Assembly: GCF_003003285.1 (NCBI RefSeq)
Contig: NZ_PVTP01000010.1
Location: 62,001 to 126,000 of the forward strand
Length of the DNA stretch: 64,000 nucleotides
Direction: 5' to 3'
Source: Yoonia maritima
GTDB lineage: Bacteria > Pseudomonadota > Alphaproteobacteria > Rhodobacterales > Rhodobacteraceae
Shown: piece after piece, positions 36,809 through 46,302 of the stretch
Position numbering within the stretch: the stretch's first letter is position 1
Layout of the letters: each line of letters opens with the position of its first letter
Translations under genes and position numbers: made by a program
Notes under the pieces: model-generated
Told to the model about the DNA's origin: nothing
What the model saw: only the letters and a program-made list of their open reading frames with translations
Databases searched by the model: none

Positions 36809-39798
36809 ATGTCTGCCAGTATCTCTTTCGCCGTGATGATTTCAGGCGGCGTTGCGTTTTCATGGAACATTTCGACAGCGTGGGCTAACTCGGTTTTTGT
36901 AATCAGCCCGGCTTTGAATTGATCAAGGCGTGTGCGGATAAGCCATAGGCGCGCGTTTTGTGATGTCGCGATGTCTGCGGATTTTGCAAAGGCGGCGGTG
37001 GCGGCTTCGGTTTGTCCGGCCATAATGCAGACCTGCGCATGAAGCCGCAGCACCTCGGCGAGCCAGCAATTCAGACCCGAAGCCTCATTTTCAATGACGG
37101 CTGACATGGATTCTTGCAATGCGGTGTCAATCTCACCCTGCCGGGCTAGCGCCATCGCATAATGTGACCTGAAATACGGTAAGCCGACCCGAGCGCCGCT
37201 CATTTCATGGATGTTTAGAACCTGACCAAACGCTACCAAGCCATCTTTGGTGCTGCTTTGAGATGGGTCCATAACGTTCAGCCAAGCCGCGCCTGTTACC
37301 TGCCAAAATGCAGCACCTTGTTCATGGGCAGCCTCTATTCCTTGCTTTACTCGCGCTACGGCCCTTGTGACATCCCCAGCGTAAAATAGCGGAACAGAAC
37401 CCCAGATTAACGAATAAGGCAGCATGACTGGAATATTTAGCAAGTCTTGATGGGCGTCCGATTCGGCAACAAGATCGCGGATAGAATGGGTTTCGCCACA
37501 AATTGATCGGCCAACGCTGTCGAACATTTGCGTCGCTGCAAATGGATCGACACCGTATTGCGTGATCATCGCACCATGTTTGTCGATGTCGTATAAGTCG
37601 CGCAGCTTGGCAAACTCGACGAAAAGCTTTTCGAAGTTACCGCTGTAGCAATGCAAGCATGCTTCGACGTTTAGTGCTGCGAGTTGTACTTCTCCGTTGG
37701 TTTCGGACACCGGAACATGTGCTGCGGTTTCTAATAGCAGTTTGCAAAATTGATCTGCGCCGGTTCGATCCCCTGAAATAATCGCGTGAGAGAACATACC
37801 GCAAAACGCCGGCCCGTTCGCGGCGGAATAGCCTTGTTGCGTGGATGCTAGGTCCGACACTGCTTCAAAGGCTTCTTTTACCGCGAGAGTCATGTAACCG
37901 CCTAGCTGGACGCGGATCGACGCAAGCGCTGTGTAGCACGCAATTTTCAGGTCATGTACATCGACGTCGGTGGGCGCCTGAGAGCACAAAGAAATTGCAG
38001 CGAGGATATGTGTCTCGGCATCTTCGAACGCCCCTTGAAACAACGCCCACTGACTGACCGTAAGATAGTTTTGAATTGCAGGCACATGTTGCTGCGCAAG
38101 GCTGAGATGGTCAGTCAGGATCGCAGGGTTCCGTCTCACAGCGTCAGCATGGTTTTCTTGAAGATGTGATGCGATTTGGCTGTGAAAATCAACGCGCGTA
38201 CGTCGCAACAACCCGTGGTAGGCGGCCTGATGCAACAGAGCATGCGAAAACGTCCAGCTGTCGTTTGATTGTTCTGTTAGCACACCGCGTGCGCAGGCCT
38301 TTGCTAAATGCGGTTGTAGAGGTTCGTAATCTTTGGCGATTGCACGCAGCATTTCGATGTTAAAATTGCGCCCAATGACAGACGCGCATTGCAGCACCGG
38401 CTTTGAGGTACCTGTCGCGTCGATTTGACTGGCAAGAAGATCCATCAACGATCCTGGAATGCCTTGGTCATTGTCTGACAGGGATCGCTGAAAGAGCTGC
38501 TCCAAAAACAGCGGAACCCCTGCTGCTTTTTCGATCAAGGCTTCGCGATTTTTCGCCTGTGTTTTGCCTGCTGCGAGCGCATCAAGCATGTTTGAGGCGT
38601 CGACGCGATCCAATGCATCTAACGGGATCAACGATATCGGTAAATTGTCTAGGTATTTGCCGATCTTTGTGTCTTCGCGGCTTGTCATCAGAATTTGGTA
38701 GTGGCCCGCTTCGGGGCTTTGTAAAATGTTGACGAGAACGCCAAAGCTCGCGTTATCTAGCCAGTGCAAGTCTTCAAAGACCAATATGCCGTCGGGTTGG
38801 ATGGCTTGGATTGCCTGCCAAATAGCATCTTCAATAAGTGCTTTCAGCGCGACATTAGATTTTTCCGCCAGCAATCGCTGCCCATCTGTAAGCCCGAGTA
38901 CCAGTGCTAAGGCGCGCTGCGCGTCAGTAGATAGCCCAAAGGGTTCAAAACACCGTTGAATATCAGAGAATTCAGGCAGGGAGGTGCGCGTGTGTATTGC
39001 GATCCAGTCTTTGAAAGGCTGATAACTGGCGCGCGTATGTACCCCGTTTGCGTTAAATGTAGCAATTCGCGATGCGGATTGGGCGACATAGCGGCAAAGT
39101 GCAGTTTTCCCGATACCCGCTGGGCCGATGACAAGGCTCGGTTGGTTGCTGTTCTCGATGCGGCTAAGTTCATTTGTGCGGCCGACAAAAAATGGCTGCA
39201 GTTGATTGTCAGGTCGCGCGATGGTCGCTGTGGGTTGGTAAAGCGTTTGGATTTCGGCAAATCCCTTAAGCTTTTGGCCTGGAATGGCTTTTGCGACAAT
39301 GGTTCCCCGAAGAAGGTCCTTTGTGCTTTGGGCAATCATGACACCGCTAGGGGCTGCACGTTCCTGGATACGTTGGGCGAGCGTGGTGACCATACCGGTT
39401 GCGCGCGGTAGGTTGCTGGCGTTTCGTCGCCGTACAGCAACTTCGCCAGTTGCTACGCCTGCGCGTAGCTGGATGTCTCCGCCGTTCTTATATACGGCAT
39501 CAATATTTGCAACTGCGGCAAGCGCAGCATTTACCGCTTTTGATGCAGTAAGTTCGTCTGCATGTTCAAGGCCGAAAAGCGCGACAACACCGTCACCCAG
39601 ATATTCCGTTACCTCGCCATCGTGTTCTTCAACAATGGATCGCGCTTGCGCATAAAATTCTTCAAGCCACTGTTCGAGATCTTCAGCGTCAGCAGTACTT
39701 GCGATGTCGCTAAAGCCGACGACGTCGATAAACACCGCAGTGACTTGTTTTCGTTCGCCCCTGCCAACCGAAGCAGGGGATCGTTCCGAGTGGTTCAT
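36805..39798 (-). CDS. Class III cyclase domain fused to STAND-type ATPase and TPR-like repeats
   Basis: This 997-residue multidomain protein has an N-terminal class III nucleotide cyclase domain (about 15-190). Both metal aspartates are present: Asp25 in FIDVVGFS and Asp69 in YLGDGVVALFG. By alignment to the class III motif, the substrate-lysine position is Glu65 and the transition-state Asn position is Thr139, while the Arg is kept (Arg143). A STAND/AAA ATPase follows, with Walker A GPAGIGKT (about 226) and Walker B ILVFEDLHWLD (about 343). Residues about 550-990 are helical repeats of TPR type. It is translationally coupled to the Crp-family gene. It might make cAMP or cGMP, or act as a nucleotide-sensing regulator if the cyclase is dead. 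Confidence 0.88.
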   Translation of the reverse strand: MNHSERSPASVGRGERKQVTAVFIDVVGFSDIASTADAEDLEQWLEEFYAQARSIVEEHDGEVTEYLGDGVVALFGLEHADELTASKAVNAALAAVANIDAVYKNGGDIQLRAGVATGEVAVRRRNASNLPRATGMVTTLAQRIQERAAPSGVMIAQSTKDLLRGTIVAKAIPGQKLKGFAEIQTLYQPTATIARPDNQLQPFFVGRTNELSRIENSNQPSLVIGPAGIGKTALCRYVAQSASRIATFNANGVHTRASYQPFKDWIAIHTRTSLPEFSDIQRCFEPFGLSTDAQRALALVLGLTDGQRLLAEKSNVALKALIEDAIWQAIQAIQPDGILVFEDLHWLDNASFGVLVNILQSPEAGHYQILMTSREDTKIGKYLDNLPISLIPLDALDRVDASNMLDALAAGKTQAKNREALIEKAAGVPLFLEQLFQRSLSDNDQGIPGSLMDLLASQIDATGTSKPVLQCASVIGRNFNIEMLRAIAKDYEPLQPHLAKACARGVLTEQSNDSWTFSHALLHQAAYHGLLRRTRVDFHSQIASHLQENHADAVRRNPAILTDHLSLAQQHVPAIQNYLTVSQWALFQGAFEDAETHILAAISLCSQAPTDVDVHDLKIACYTALASIRVQLGGYMTLAVKEAFEAVSDLASTQQGYSAANGPAFCGMFSHAIISGDRTGADQFCKLLLETAAHVPVSETNGEVQLAALNVEACLHCYSGNFEKLFVEFAKLRDLYDIDKHGAMITQYGVDPFAATQMFDSVGRSICGETHSIRDLVAESDAHQDLLNIPVMLPYSLIWGSVPLFYAGDVTRAVARVKQGIEAAHEQGAAFWQVTGAAWLNVMDPSQSSTKDGLVAFGQVLNIHEMSGARVGLPYFRSHYAMALARQGEIDTALQESMSAVIENEASGLNCWLAEVLRLHAQVCIMAGQTEAATAAFAKSADIATSQNARLWLIRTRLDQFKAGLITKTELAHAVEMFHENATPPEIITAKEILADI

Positions 39799-39825
39799 AC
39801 CGCGCTCCCGTGCCCCCGGAGGTCA

Positions 39826-42786
39826 CTATAGGCGGTTTCTTGCCGCTTCCAAGCGCGCAATGCGCCCACTGTCGAATGGGTTTGACAAAGTCCAACTTGT
39901 CCAAATGCGGAATGCGCCGGGCAAAGCCGATTGTGGGCTGTTCTCTCCTGCATTTATCTGAAGAGGTTGCGAAATCATCTTGCCTGCCGGAAGGTTAGCC
40001 AGTTCTGCATTTTGAACGTCAATTTGGGCATGTACACCAGCGACTTGGGCGGATGTTAAACCGAAATCTAGATTTGAAAATTGCCATTTTCCCCATTTAT
40101 TTAGGGTTACTACGACCTGATTGGCACGACGGGCCACGTCGCCAAGAGCGCCATAGTCAGTTAACGGACGTTGCATGTCGCGTTGGGCATATTTTGCCGA
40201 CCAAATCGGCGACCCTTGCTCGGTTGCAACCGTGTAATGATCGTTGCCCATGCTTAGTTTACCAAGTTTTTTATTGTAACCGTAAAACCACACTCCGGCG
40301 AGCCGCGGTAGATTGCTATTCAGGTAAAGGTTGGGAAGATAGGCAAAGACACCGTCGTGACCTTCAACTTGAACGTCGTTGATTGCGATGATCGCCTCGT
40401 TGTAATTTCGAAAGCCAAGTAGGCGAGGCAGGATTGTCGGGCGCACACCAATTTGTTGATTGGCAAGGATGGAAACAGGGTGTGTTCCTTCGGGGGTGGT
40501 GGCTTGCGGATGCAATGTCATGCCCTTGGGCAACACATTTTTAAGTGTGGTTGCGTCGACGGCATGGAAGCTAAAGAAACCATCCAATTCACCGACCCCG
40601 AAAAACGGTGTTAACGGCCAATTCGCGCTTTGGGCGTATGGGCTGGCAAGTCGGGCTGCGTCACCGGGGCCGTTATCGATGATAAGATCACCTTCACCGA
40701 CAATTTCGATATCCGCGCCGGTCAAACCACGTGCGGCACCTAGGCCCGAAATTGTCGCGGCCTCGACACAGCCAGCGTTGATACCGCAACGTGTCCAATC
40801 GCCGGCGGCGTATAGGTTTTCAAACCCGGTGCCATCTGGGGGTAGGCGGTATTGCACGCTGCCGGGGACCGATAACACATATCGTTCAGACCCATAAAAA
40901 TTTTGACGAAAATACTGTGACTTGAATTTCTCTGGACCGGTTTTGGCTTTTCCAGAATGAAGTAGGTCTAGATCAAATTTACCGTTCTTTTCTGCCTTCG
41001 GCCACATTTGAAGCAGGGAATTGTTGGCCCACTCCAGTACGCGATCTTCGAATGGGATCGGGTCAACGCCCGCGTCTTTTGCCGGGCTACAGAAATACGC
41101 GATCGACGCAGGGCCGGGGTTGCTCCAGTCCTCGCGGCCAATCAGGTCTGACATGTCGGCCCAAGTATCAAGTGGTTCGATAAAACTGGTGATGACGGTT
41201 TTCAAATCTGAGGGAATGTCACCGATATTGTGTTTGGCGACAACATCGTTCCAGCCCATTTCAGCAGCGGTTTTGTCGACCCAAAACTGTGCGGCCTGCG
41301 TCGCGACGGTTTGCACCTTATCCAACATCAATTTCCAACGGTTGCTGGCCGCGACAAGTTCGGACGCCATATAGGGGAGCGAACCTAATGACGCGCCAAG
41401 AATGATTTCGTCGAAATCTTTGCCGCGTTTCAGGCTGTAAGCTGTACCCGTTGGTGGCTCTTTTTCGCATTCGAAATCGATACCAGATGCTTCCAATTCA
41501 GCACCATTCTTAAGCTGCCCCCATAGCGGTTTCGATGGCCAACAAGGCAAGCCCTTAACCGGAACAAACGGGTCATAGTCGCCGCTGTTGACCACAGCCT
41601 GTTCGACCATATCTATTCTGTCGACGAATGTTTTGCTGTCGTCCAACGCCAGATGGGTCGCCGCATTGAAGAATTTGAATTTTACGCCGCGATGCTTGAG
41701 TATCTGATAATAAGGGCCAAATATCGTGTCCCCCATCCCAGCCATCATTTTGTAAAACAACGATCCTTTATAGCTGAACGCGAGCCGTAGCAAACCTCGG
41801 ATTGCGGTGCCTGCGCCAACGCTTCGATGGTCTGTCATACCTCCAGGGTAGCCGAACACGTAATCATAGCAGCCACGAAAAACAGCTGAATAGACCGCTT
41901 GATCGCTTGCGCCATAGTCAAGCAACCATTGGCTAATTTCGTGATCGTCGATCGCATTGAAGCCATGCAAAAATAGACCGTTGTCGATTGTGCCACGAAA
42001 AAATGCGAGCGATAGATCAATGATGTATTTAAAGCGGCGGGCCTCGTCGGACAAAACGCCGTTGATGTCTTTGTCACTTGCTAGCCAGTTTTGCGCATGG
42101 CGTGCCATATCGGCAAGTACCATCAAATCGCTTTGCGTATGCTGGTTAGCGTCCTTGGGCATTGCATGCGCATAGTCGCGCATCTGATGAAGCGGTGAAC
42201 GTTGCTGTGTGGCAAGGCCTTTACGCTTTAGCGCGGGCTTGAAGCGGTCGGGCGTAACGTATGATTTACCTTTTTCAATTTCCTCGAGAATCTTTTCAAT
42301 AAAATTAACAACCGATTCCAGTAATTCCTGAAAGTAAGAAAAGGGTGTGGGAAGCACCCCACCGGTTCCCGGTGTTTGCCCGTTAGGTGCGAACTCAATG
42401 AGCCATGGATGGATTGTTTTCTTGCCATCTGTTTCAATTTCTTCGGCCAGTAAAAAACGATTAAGACCAGTAAAGGCCTTTTCGATTGTTCCCAATGGGG
42501 CGTTAGGGCTGCGTAGTCCGGTACTGTTTAGCTGGTCATAACAATCGCGCATCAGTCTAAAGCCGTTTTCGTAGAAGCCAGCCCAGATATGTAATCCGTG
42601 TTCTTCAATACGTGCCGCGTGATCCATATTGCGGCCGCTTGCACCTTTGCCGCCAAGACGCCACCCAAGTTGATAAAGCGTGATGTCGTATTCGTCTTGC
42701 CAATTGGGTAGCTGTGTAATCGCGTATGCCGATGTAATTGCCCCTACGCCGCCGCCGATTACCGCAATCTTCTTTTTTCCTGTCAT
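39826..42786 (-). CDS. Phytoene-desaturase-like flavoprotein fused to an acetoacetate-decarboxylase-like domain
   Basis: This 986-residue protein is a two-part fusion. Residues about 1-690 are an FAD-dependent amine-oxidase/CrtP-like dehydrogenase: Rossmann IAVIGGGVGAITSAYAI at the N-terminus, GWRLGGKGASGRN, EEHGLHIWAGFYENGF, and the C-terminal FAD motif LYAAGDWTRCGINAGCVEAA (about 663). Residues about 700-950 resemble acetoacetate decarboxylase family proteins: HPVSILANQQIGVRP, YNEAIIAINDVQ, then FAYLPNLYLNSNLP and WFYGYNKKLGKL. The YNKKLG pair (about 838) sits where the family keeps its Schiff-base lysine. There is no signal peptide. The reaction is unknown; a coupled oxidation/decarboxylation is inference. 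A terminator upstream means it has its own promoter. Confidence 0.8.
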   Translation of the reverse strand: MTGKKKIAVIGGGVGAITSAYAITQLPNWQDEYDITLYQLGWRLGGKGASGRNMDHAARIEEHGLHIWAGFYENGFRLMRDCYDQLNSTGLRSPNAPLGTIEKAFTGLNRFLLAEEIETDGKKTIHPWLIEFAPNGQTPGTGGVLPTPFSYFQELLESVVNFIEKILEEIEKGKSYVTPDRFKPALKRKGLATQQRSPLHQMRDYAHAMPKDANQHTQSDLMVLADMARHAQNWLASDKDINGVLSDEARRFKYIIDLSLAFFRGTIDNGLFLHGFNAIDDHEISQWLLDYGASDQAVYSAVFRGCYDYVFGYPGGMTDHRSVGAGTAIRGLLRLAFSYKGSLFYKMMAGMGDTIFGPYYQILKHRGVKFKFFNAATHLALDDSKTFVDRIDMVEQAVVNSGDYDPFVPVKGLPCWPSKPLWGQLKNGAELEASGIDFECEKEPPTGTAYSLKRGKDFDEIILGASLGSLPYMASELVAASNRWKLMLDKVQTVATQAAQFWVDKTAAEMGWNDVVAKHNIGDIPSDLKTVITSFIEPLDTWADMSDLIGREDWSNPGPASIAYFCSPAKDAGVDPIPFEDRVLEWANNSLLQMWPKAEKNGKFDLDLLHSGKAKTGPEKFKSQYFRQNFYGSERYVLSVPGSVQYRLPPDGTGFENLYAAGDWTRCGINAGCVEAATISGLGAARGLTGADIEIVGEGDLIIDNGPGDAARLASPYAQSANWPLTPFFGVGELDGFFSFHAVDATTLKNVLPKGMTLHPQATTPEGTHPVSILANQQIGVRPTILPRLLGFRNYNEAIIAINDVQVEGHDGVFAYLPNLYLNSNLPRLAGVWFYGYNKKLGKLSMGNDHYTVATEQGSPIWSAKYAQRDMQRPLTDYGALGDVARRANQVVVTLNKWGKWQFSNLDFGLTSAQVAGVHAQIDVQNAELANLPAGKMISQPLQINAGENSPQSALPGAFRIWTSWTLSNPFDSGRIARLEAARNRL

Positions 42787-42895
42787 TTAATGCCTCCGGA
42801 TTTATTTAATTTAATTGGGGCAATGGTTAAGCTTAATACCTATAAGTTTCCTGATTCTATTTTTAGTATTAATGTATGTGAATTGTATTTGGTCG

Positions 42896-42935
42896 AAAAA
42901 AAAGGCTGCCAAGCAATTTGGCAGCCTTTTTGTAT
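42896..42935. terminator. Strong bidirectional terminator between the 323-residue gene and the flavoprotein gene
   Basis: AAAGGCTGCCAA (42901-42912) pairs with TTGGCAGCCTTT around GCAA, flanked by an A-run on one side and a T-run on the other. It sits just after the minus-strand stop at 42953 and before the start at 42786. Confidence 0.88.
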
Positions 42936-42952
42936 TCGTTATGTCACGGAAA

Positions 42953-43924
42953 CTATTCGTAGCTATGCCACGGTGCCGCGACGCTGATGGATAAAACGGG
43001 CGCAGCATCCTGTTGGGCTTTCATTCGAAAGTTACCGTGATGTGTTTTCCCGGTCGCAGCAGTCGGTAAATGCTCAAGTAACGCTTTATAACTGGGTAGT
43101 TTATTGCCGCCGCAAGCGCGCACGCGCTTTTCAATGGTGGTGTCGTCTTTGAATAGTTCTTTAGAGCTAAATGACAGAGATAAGATTGGTAATGTACCAA
43201 CACTGCCCATTGTGTAGCTAAAGCCTAAAGTAGCTGTTGGAAACGCGATCTGTGGCGGGCCATTTGTCATGCCATCAATCGACATCGATAACACATCTGG
43301 TGACACCTGCGCAGGCATGCAAAGCGCGGGGAGAATTGTCCGTTGGACGTTGTCTGCCTCACAGTGAATCGTGACTTGCTGTGTAAGCGTATCATAGGCC
43401 AGCATCGTTGCGCGTGCTGATGGGCCGTAGTCCTGTAAAATTGGGGAAAACGGGGTTTCGGACATAAGCGGTGATAGATCCGACGCTGACGCAGGGATTT
43501 CCGCGAAGAGGGTTATGCCCAATTTGTTTCCGTCATGACGCAGACCTAGACGTGCACCATATTCCAGATTTGATAGCCCTTGAGCCGCGCTAATAACTTC
43601 GCGAAGCTGGATGCTGGGTCCGGTTCCGCCTAAATCCACGATTGTTTTACACGCTTTGGCAAGCCGGGTTACTGGGTTGATGGCGGGGTTATCTACTTCT
43701 GTCGTGAGGGCAAGCGCCCTGTCGTCAGTCGAAAATTCGACGGCGACTGGTGCGCCCGTATCCGTTAACGTGCTGGGGTGCCAATGCGCCCATCCGCTGG
43801 GTTCCATTACGCCGATATCGTGTAACACACGTTCAAGTGCGTCGCCCGCTTGCCCATGGCGGCGTAGATACCAGCACCAATCAAGGTCACTACGTGCAGG
43901 AATTGCGGGAGCTAAGTTGAACAT
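42953..43924 (-). CDS. Unrecognised 323-residue protein
   Basis: I do not recognise a family. The protein has no signal peptide or membrane segment. It alternates beta-strand-like stretches with short charged turns (GARLGLRHDGNKLGITLFAEIP, ATLGFSYTMGSVGTLPILSLSFSS), and ends in APVLSISVAAPWHSYE. The strand pattern faintly recalls ABBA-type aromatic prenyltransferases, but no catalytic signature is visible and I do not claim it. It lies between the tail-collar gene (upstream) and the flavoprotein gene (downstream) on the same strand, ending at a strong terminator. Confidence 0.75.
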   Translation of the reverse strand: MFNLAPAIPARSDLDWCWYLRRHGQAGDALERVLHDIGVMEPSGWAHWHPSTLTDTGAPVAVEFSTDDRALALTTEVDNPAINPVTRLAKACKTIVDLGGTGPSIQLREVISAAQGLSNLEYGARLGLRHDGNKLGITLFAEIPASASDLSPLMSETPFSPILQDYGPSARATMLAYDTLTQQVTIHCEADNVQRTILPALCMPAQVSPDVLSMSIDGMTNGPPQIAFPTATLGFSYTMGSVGTLPILSLSFSSKELFKDDTTIEKRVRACGGNKLPSYKALLEHLPTAATGKTHHGNFRMKAQQDAAPVLSISVAAPWHSYE

Positions 43925-44064
43925 TGTACGTGCCTTCTGAGCTGTAGTTCATACGAGAGAGTCCCGTATTTTTGCTAAGCGTAGTCCCGATAGGGGCAGG
44001 TTATTGTGCGTTTGGACACAGAATGATCTTTTTTTACCAAATAGAAAGAAATTCTTACCCAGTA

Positions 44065-44499
44065 TTAATTTCGTCTTGGGAATTTTCCTGTGATTGCAAT
44101 GATATAGTTGATGCAAAGTGTGGGCTGCATATTGTCGTCTGTTGCGTCGATGCTACAGGTGTTTGGGGGCGTAGATAGTATTTTTGAATTGGAAATTAGC
44201 GATTTATGCTCTGAAATCTGCCCCAAGTTGCGCTCTGATCCCATTTTGTCGCCGGCCCTGCGTGAGGTGAGGGCTGGGCCAGTCCCGGCGTGCATAGGGA
44301 CGCGGCCTCGAAGGTCAGGTAATCCGAACTGTGTGTGCCCATCACCACCATAGATCGTACCAAGGATGGCAAAAAGTGCCTCGTTTGACTTAATATCTAA
44401 CAGTTGCCCGTCACAAAACGCCCAGCCGCGCGGCGCGAAATTTCCGCTAAAAAGGATCACTTGTCCTAGTAAAGGTTCCATAGGAATGCGGGACTCCAA
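44065..44499 (-). CDS. Phage tail collar domain protein (MdpB-like)
   Basis: This 144-residue protein has the phage tail collar (P22/T4 gp12-like) domain found in microcystin-dependent protein B and similar bacterial proteins: GQVILFSGNFAPRGWAFCDGQLL, then ALFAILGTIYGGDGHTQFGLPDLRGRVPMH. The C-terminus NYIIAITGKFP is the usual MdpB end. The ATG at 44499 or 44481 (MEPLLGQ) could be the start; 44481 has AGGAATG only. No phage genes lie near. It is 140 bases upstream of the 323-residue gene. Confidence 0.85.
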   Translation of the reverse strand: MESRIPMEPLLGQVILFSGNFAPRGWAFCDGQLLDIKSNEALFAILGTIYGGDGHTQFGLPDLRGRVPMHAGTGPALTSRRAGDKMGSERNLGQISEHKSLISNSKILSTPPNTCSIDATDDNMQPTLCINYIIAITGKFPRRN

Positions 44500-45069
44500 T
44501 TTATGGTCGCAAACTAAGCGAAGACGTTATGTAATATGGTGTGCTGTTAGCTGGGAAAAGTCTGTGATATTTCGCACATAGGTGTTTGAGCAGAACGAAG
44601 CGGAATGGTCGCGGTACGGTTTGTTGGGCACCATGAATGGGCTGGTGTATGGCTAAGACTCTTGCTGTTAATGTTTTTGTGTTCTGTCACGCATTTACTG
44701 ATGGGTTGTTTTGGTGTGACGCAAGGTAATGCTCTGATTGCAAGATTCGACGGTTGCGGAATTAGTATACACGTATAGGGTGTATTTATATTGCGCCTTA
44801 TCGTATTGCGTGACGGTGAATGTTGTAAAATTGCAGCATATTGTTTGTTGGGATTCTACTCATCCGTGACACAGTTTTATCTAGTGCTCTGTATTTGAAG
44901 TAAAATTTCTCAAAATTGTGGGTATTTGTCTGCGTTCGATCGATAGATTTGGGAGTTTATGTCTATTAACCCATTGTTTTTGAGAGTTTGTTTGCGCAAT
45001 CATCGAGGTGTTAAGATTGTATTAATACATGCGTAGAGGCGAGCAGGGCTTTGTGCAAAGGGACGTAAA
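44500..45069. other. 570-base AT-rich non-coding stretch
   Basis: No supportable gene is seen in either strand. The region is AT-rich compared with the window. It contains an ATACAC-gtatagg-GTGTAT inverted repeat (44767-44785) and a perfect 12-bp palindrome TGTATTAATACA (45018-45029) 40 bases before the 58-residue ORF. These could be operators for the tail-collar gene or for the small ORF. Confidence 0.5.
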
Positions 45070-45246
45070 ATGGCAGACGATCGAAAAACGGGACAATATT
45101 TTGCTTTGCTAGAAGAGCATTCGACTGATGAAACTATTGCCCAGCTTGGCCGTAATGATGACGTGACCTCTCATGAACGCTTCCCAGATGTGGAAGACAT
45201 TTTGGACCGGTTGGCCGTGAACGTAAGAGCCGCAGAAAAGAAGTAA
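45070..45246 (+). CDS. Small protein of 58 residues, unknown function
   Basis: The frame starts at ATG 45070 with AAGGGA upstream and ends at TAA 45244-45246. The product is hydrophilic and probably helical: MADDRKTGQYFALLEEHS, then DETIAQLGRNDDVTSHERFPDVEDILDRLAV. No membrane segment, signal or cysteine. It stands 61 bases upstream of the DUF2125 gene on the same strand. The good ribosome site and even codon use support it; I do not recognise a family. Confidence 0.5.
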   Translation: MADDRKTGQYFALLEEHSTDETIAQLGRNDDVTSHERFPDVEDILDRLAVNVRAAEKK

Positions 45247-45307
45247 GGCTCGCGCCTCAAGCTCAGTATTGTTAGTCTGCCGCAAACAACTACCCTGAGG
45301 CTCCGAC

Positions 45308-46300
45308 ATGCGGCGTTTAACTTATTTCGTCATCTTTCTTGCCGCGCTTTATAGCATTTATTGGCTCGTCGGCTCCCGCGCTGTGGAACGCGGTGCCATA
45401 TCGGCCATCAGCCAAGCCCAAGACGACGGTTGGGATATCTCTTATACAGATTTAAACACAATTGGTTTTCCATCGCGATTTGATACGACGGTTACGGAAT
45501 TGTCGGTGTCACCTGTCGGTGATCCATGGCGTTGGGATGCGCCGTTCTTTCAGGTTTTTGCACTTAGCTATCAGCCCAATCGCGTGATTGCAGCATTTCC
45601 GGATGAACAACAGTTTGCTGTTGCGGGGCAGGTCATCACGCTCAATGCTGATGGTTTGCGGGCAAGCGCTGGGGTCGCTGCGAATGCCGATCTAAGTTTT
45701 GATGACGCGACGATCGAGGTCGGGCAGCTCACCGCAAAATCAGACATGAGTTGGCAGATGAGTTGGGACCGTGCGCTGGGCGCATTTCGTACGCAGCCAT
45801 CTGCCGAAAATCGCTATGATGCGTATTTCGAAGCCGATGAGATCATATTACCTCGGGCGATTGTTGAACAAATTGATCCTTCGGGTAGATTGGGGCCTGC
45901 ATTGACACATGTGGTTCAGGATAGCGCAATTACCTTTGATCAGCCTCTTGACCGTCATGCGTTTGATGGTCTTGGGCCGGCACCAGTTGCGACCAATTTT
46001 ACACTTCGGAATTTTACCATTCGCTGGGGTGCGGTTACCGTTCAAGCGCAGGGTGGTTTTGATATCGACAGGCAAGGAATTCCAGATGGGCGCATCACTT
46101 TTCGATCAGAACAGTGGCGTGAGATGATCGAAATGATGGTTGCCGCTGGCTTGATCGATCCCGGTATTGAAACGACAGTTATGAATGTCGCTTCGACGAT
46201 GGCTTTGGGTAGTGGTGGGCTCGAGCTGCCATTGGTGTTTAGGGGCGGTTCGATGTCGATCGGCCCGCTTCCGATTGGTCCTGCGCCTCGTTTTCGTTAG
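45308..46300 (+). CDS. DUF2125 domain protein
   Basis: This 330-residue envelope protein belongs to the DUF2125 family of Alphaproteobacteria. The N-terminus has one membrane anchor (YFVIFLAALYSIYWLVGS), and the rest is predicted periplasmic and beta-rich: GFPSRFDTTVTELSVS and WRWDAPFFQVFALSYQPNRVIAAFP are family hallmarks. The role is unknown. It is convergent with the TIGR01620 gene. Confidence 0.88.
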   Translation: MRRLTYFVIFLAALYSIYWLVGSRAVERGAISAISQAQDDGWDISYTDLNTIGFPSRFDTTVTELSVSPVGDPWRWDAPFFQVFALSYQPNRVIAAFPDEQQFAVAGQVITLNADGLRASAGVAANADLSFDDATIEVGQLTAKSDMSWQMSWDRALGAFRTQPSAENRYDAYFEADEIILPRAIVEQIDPSGRLGPALTHVVQDSAITFDQPLDRHAFDGLGPAPVATNFTLRNFTIRWGAVTVQAQGGFDIDRQGIPDGRITFRSEQWREMIEMMVAAGLIDPGIETTVMNVASTMALGSGGLELPLVFRGGSMSIGPLPIGPAPRFR

Positions 46301-46302
46301 AA

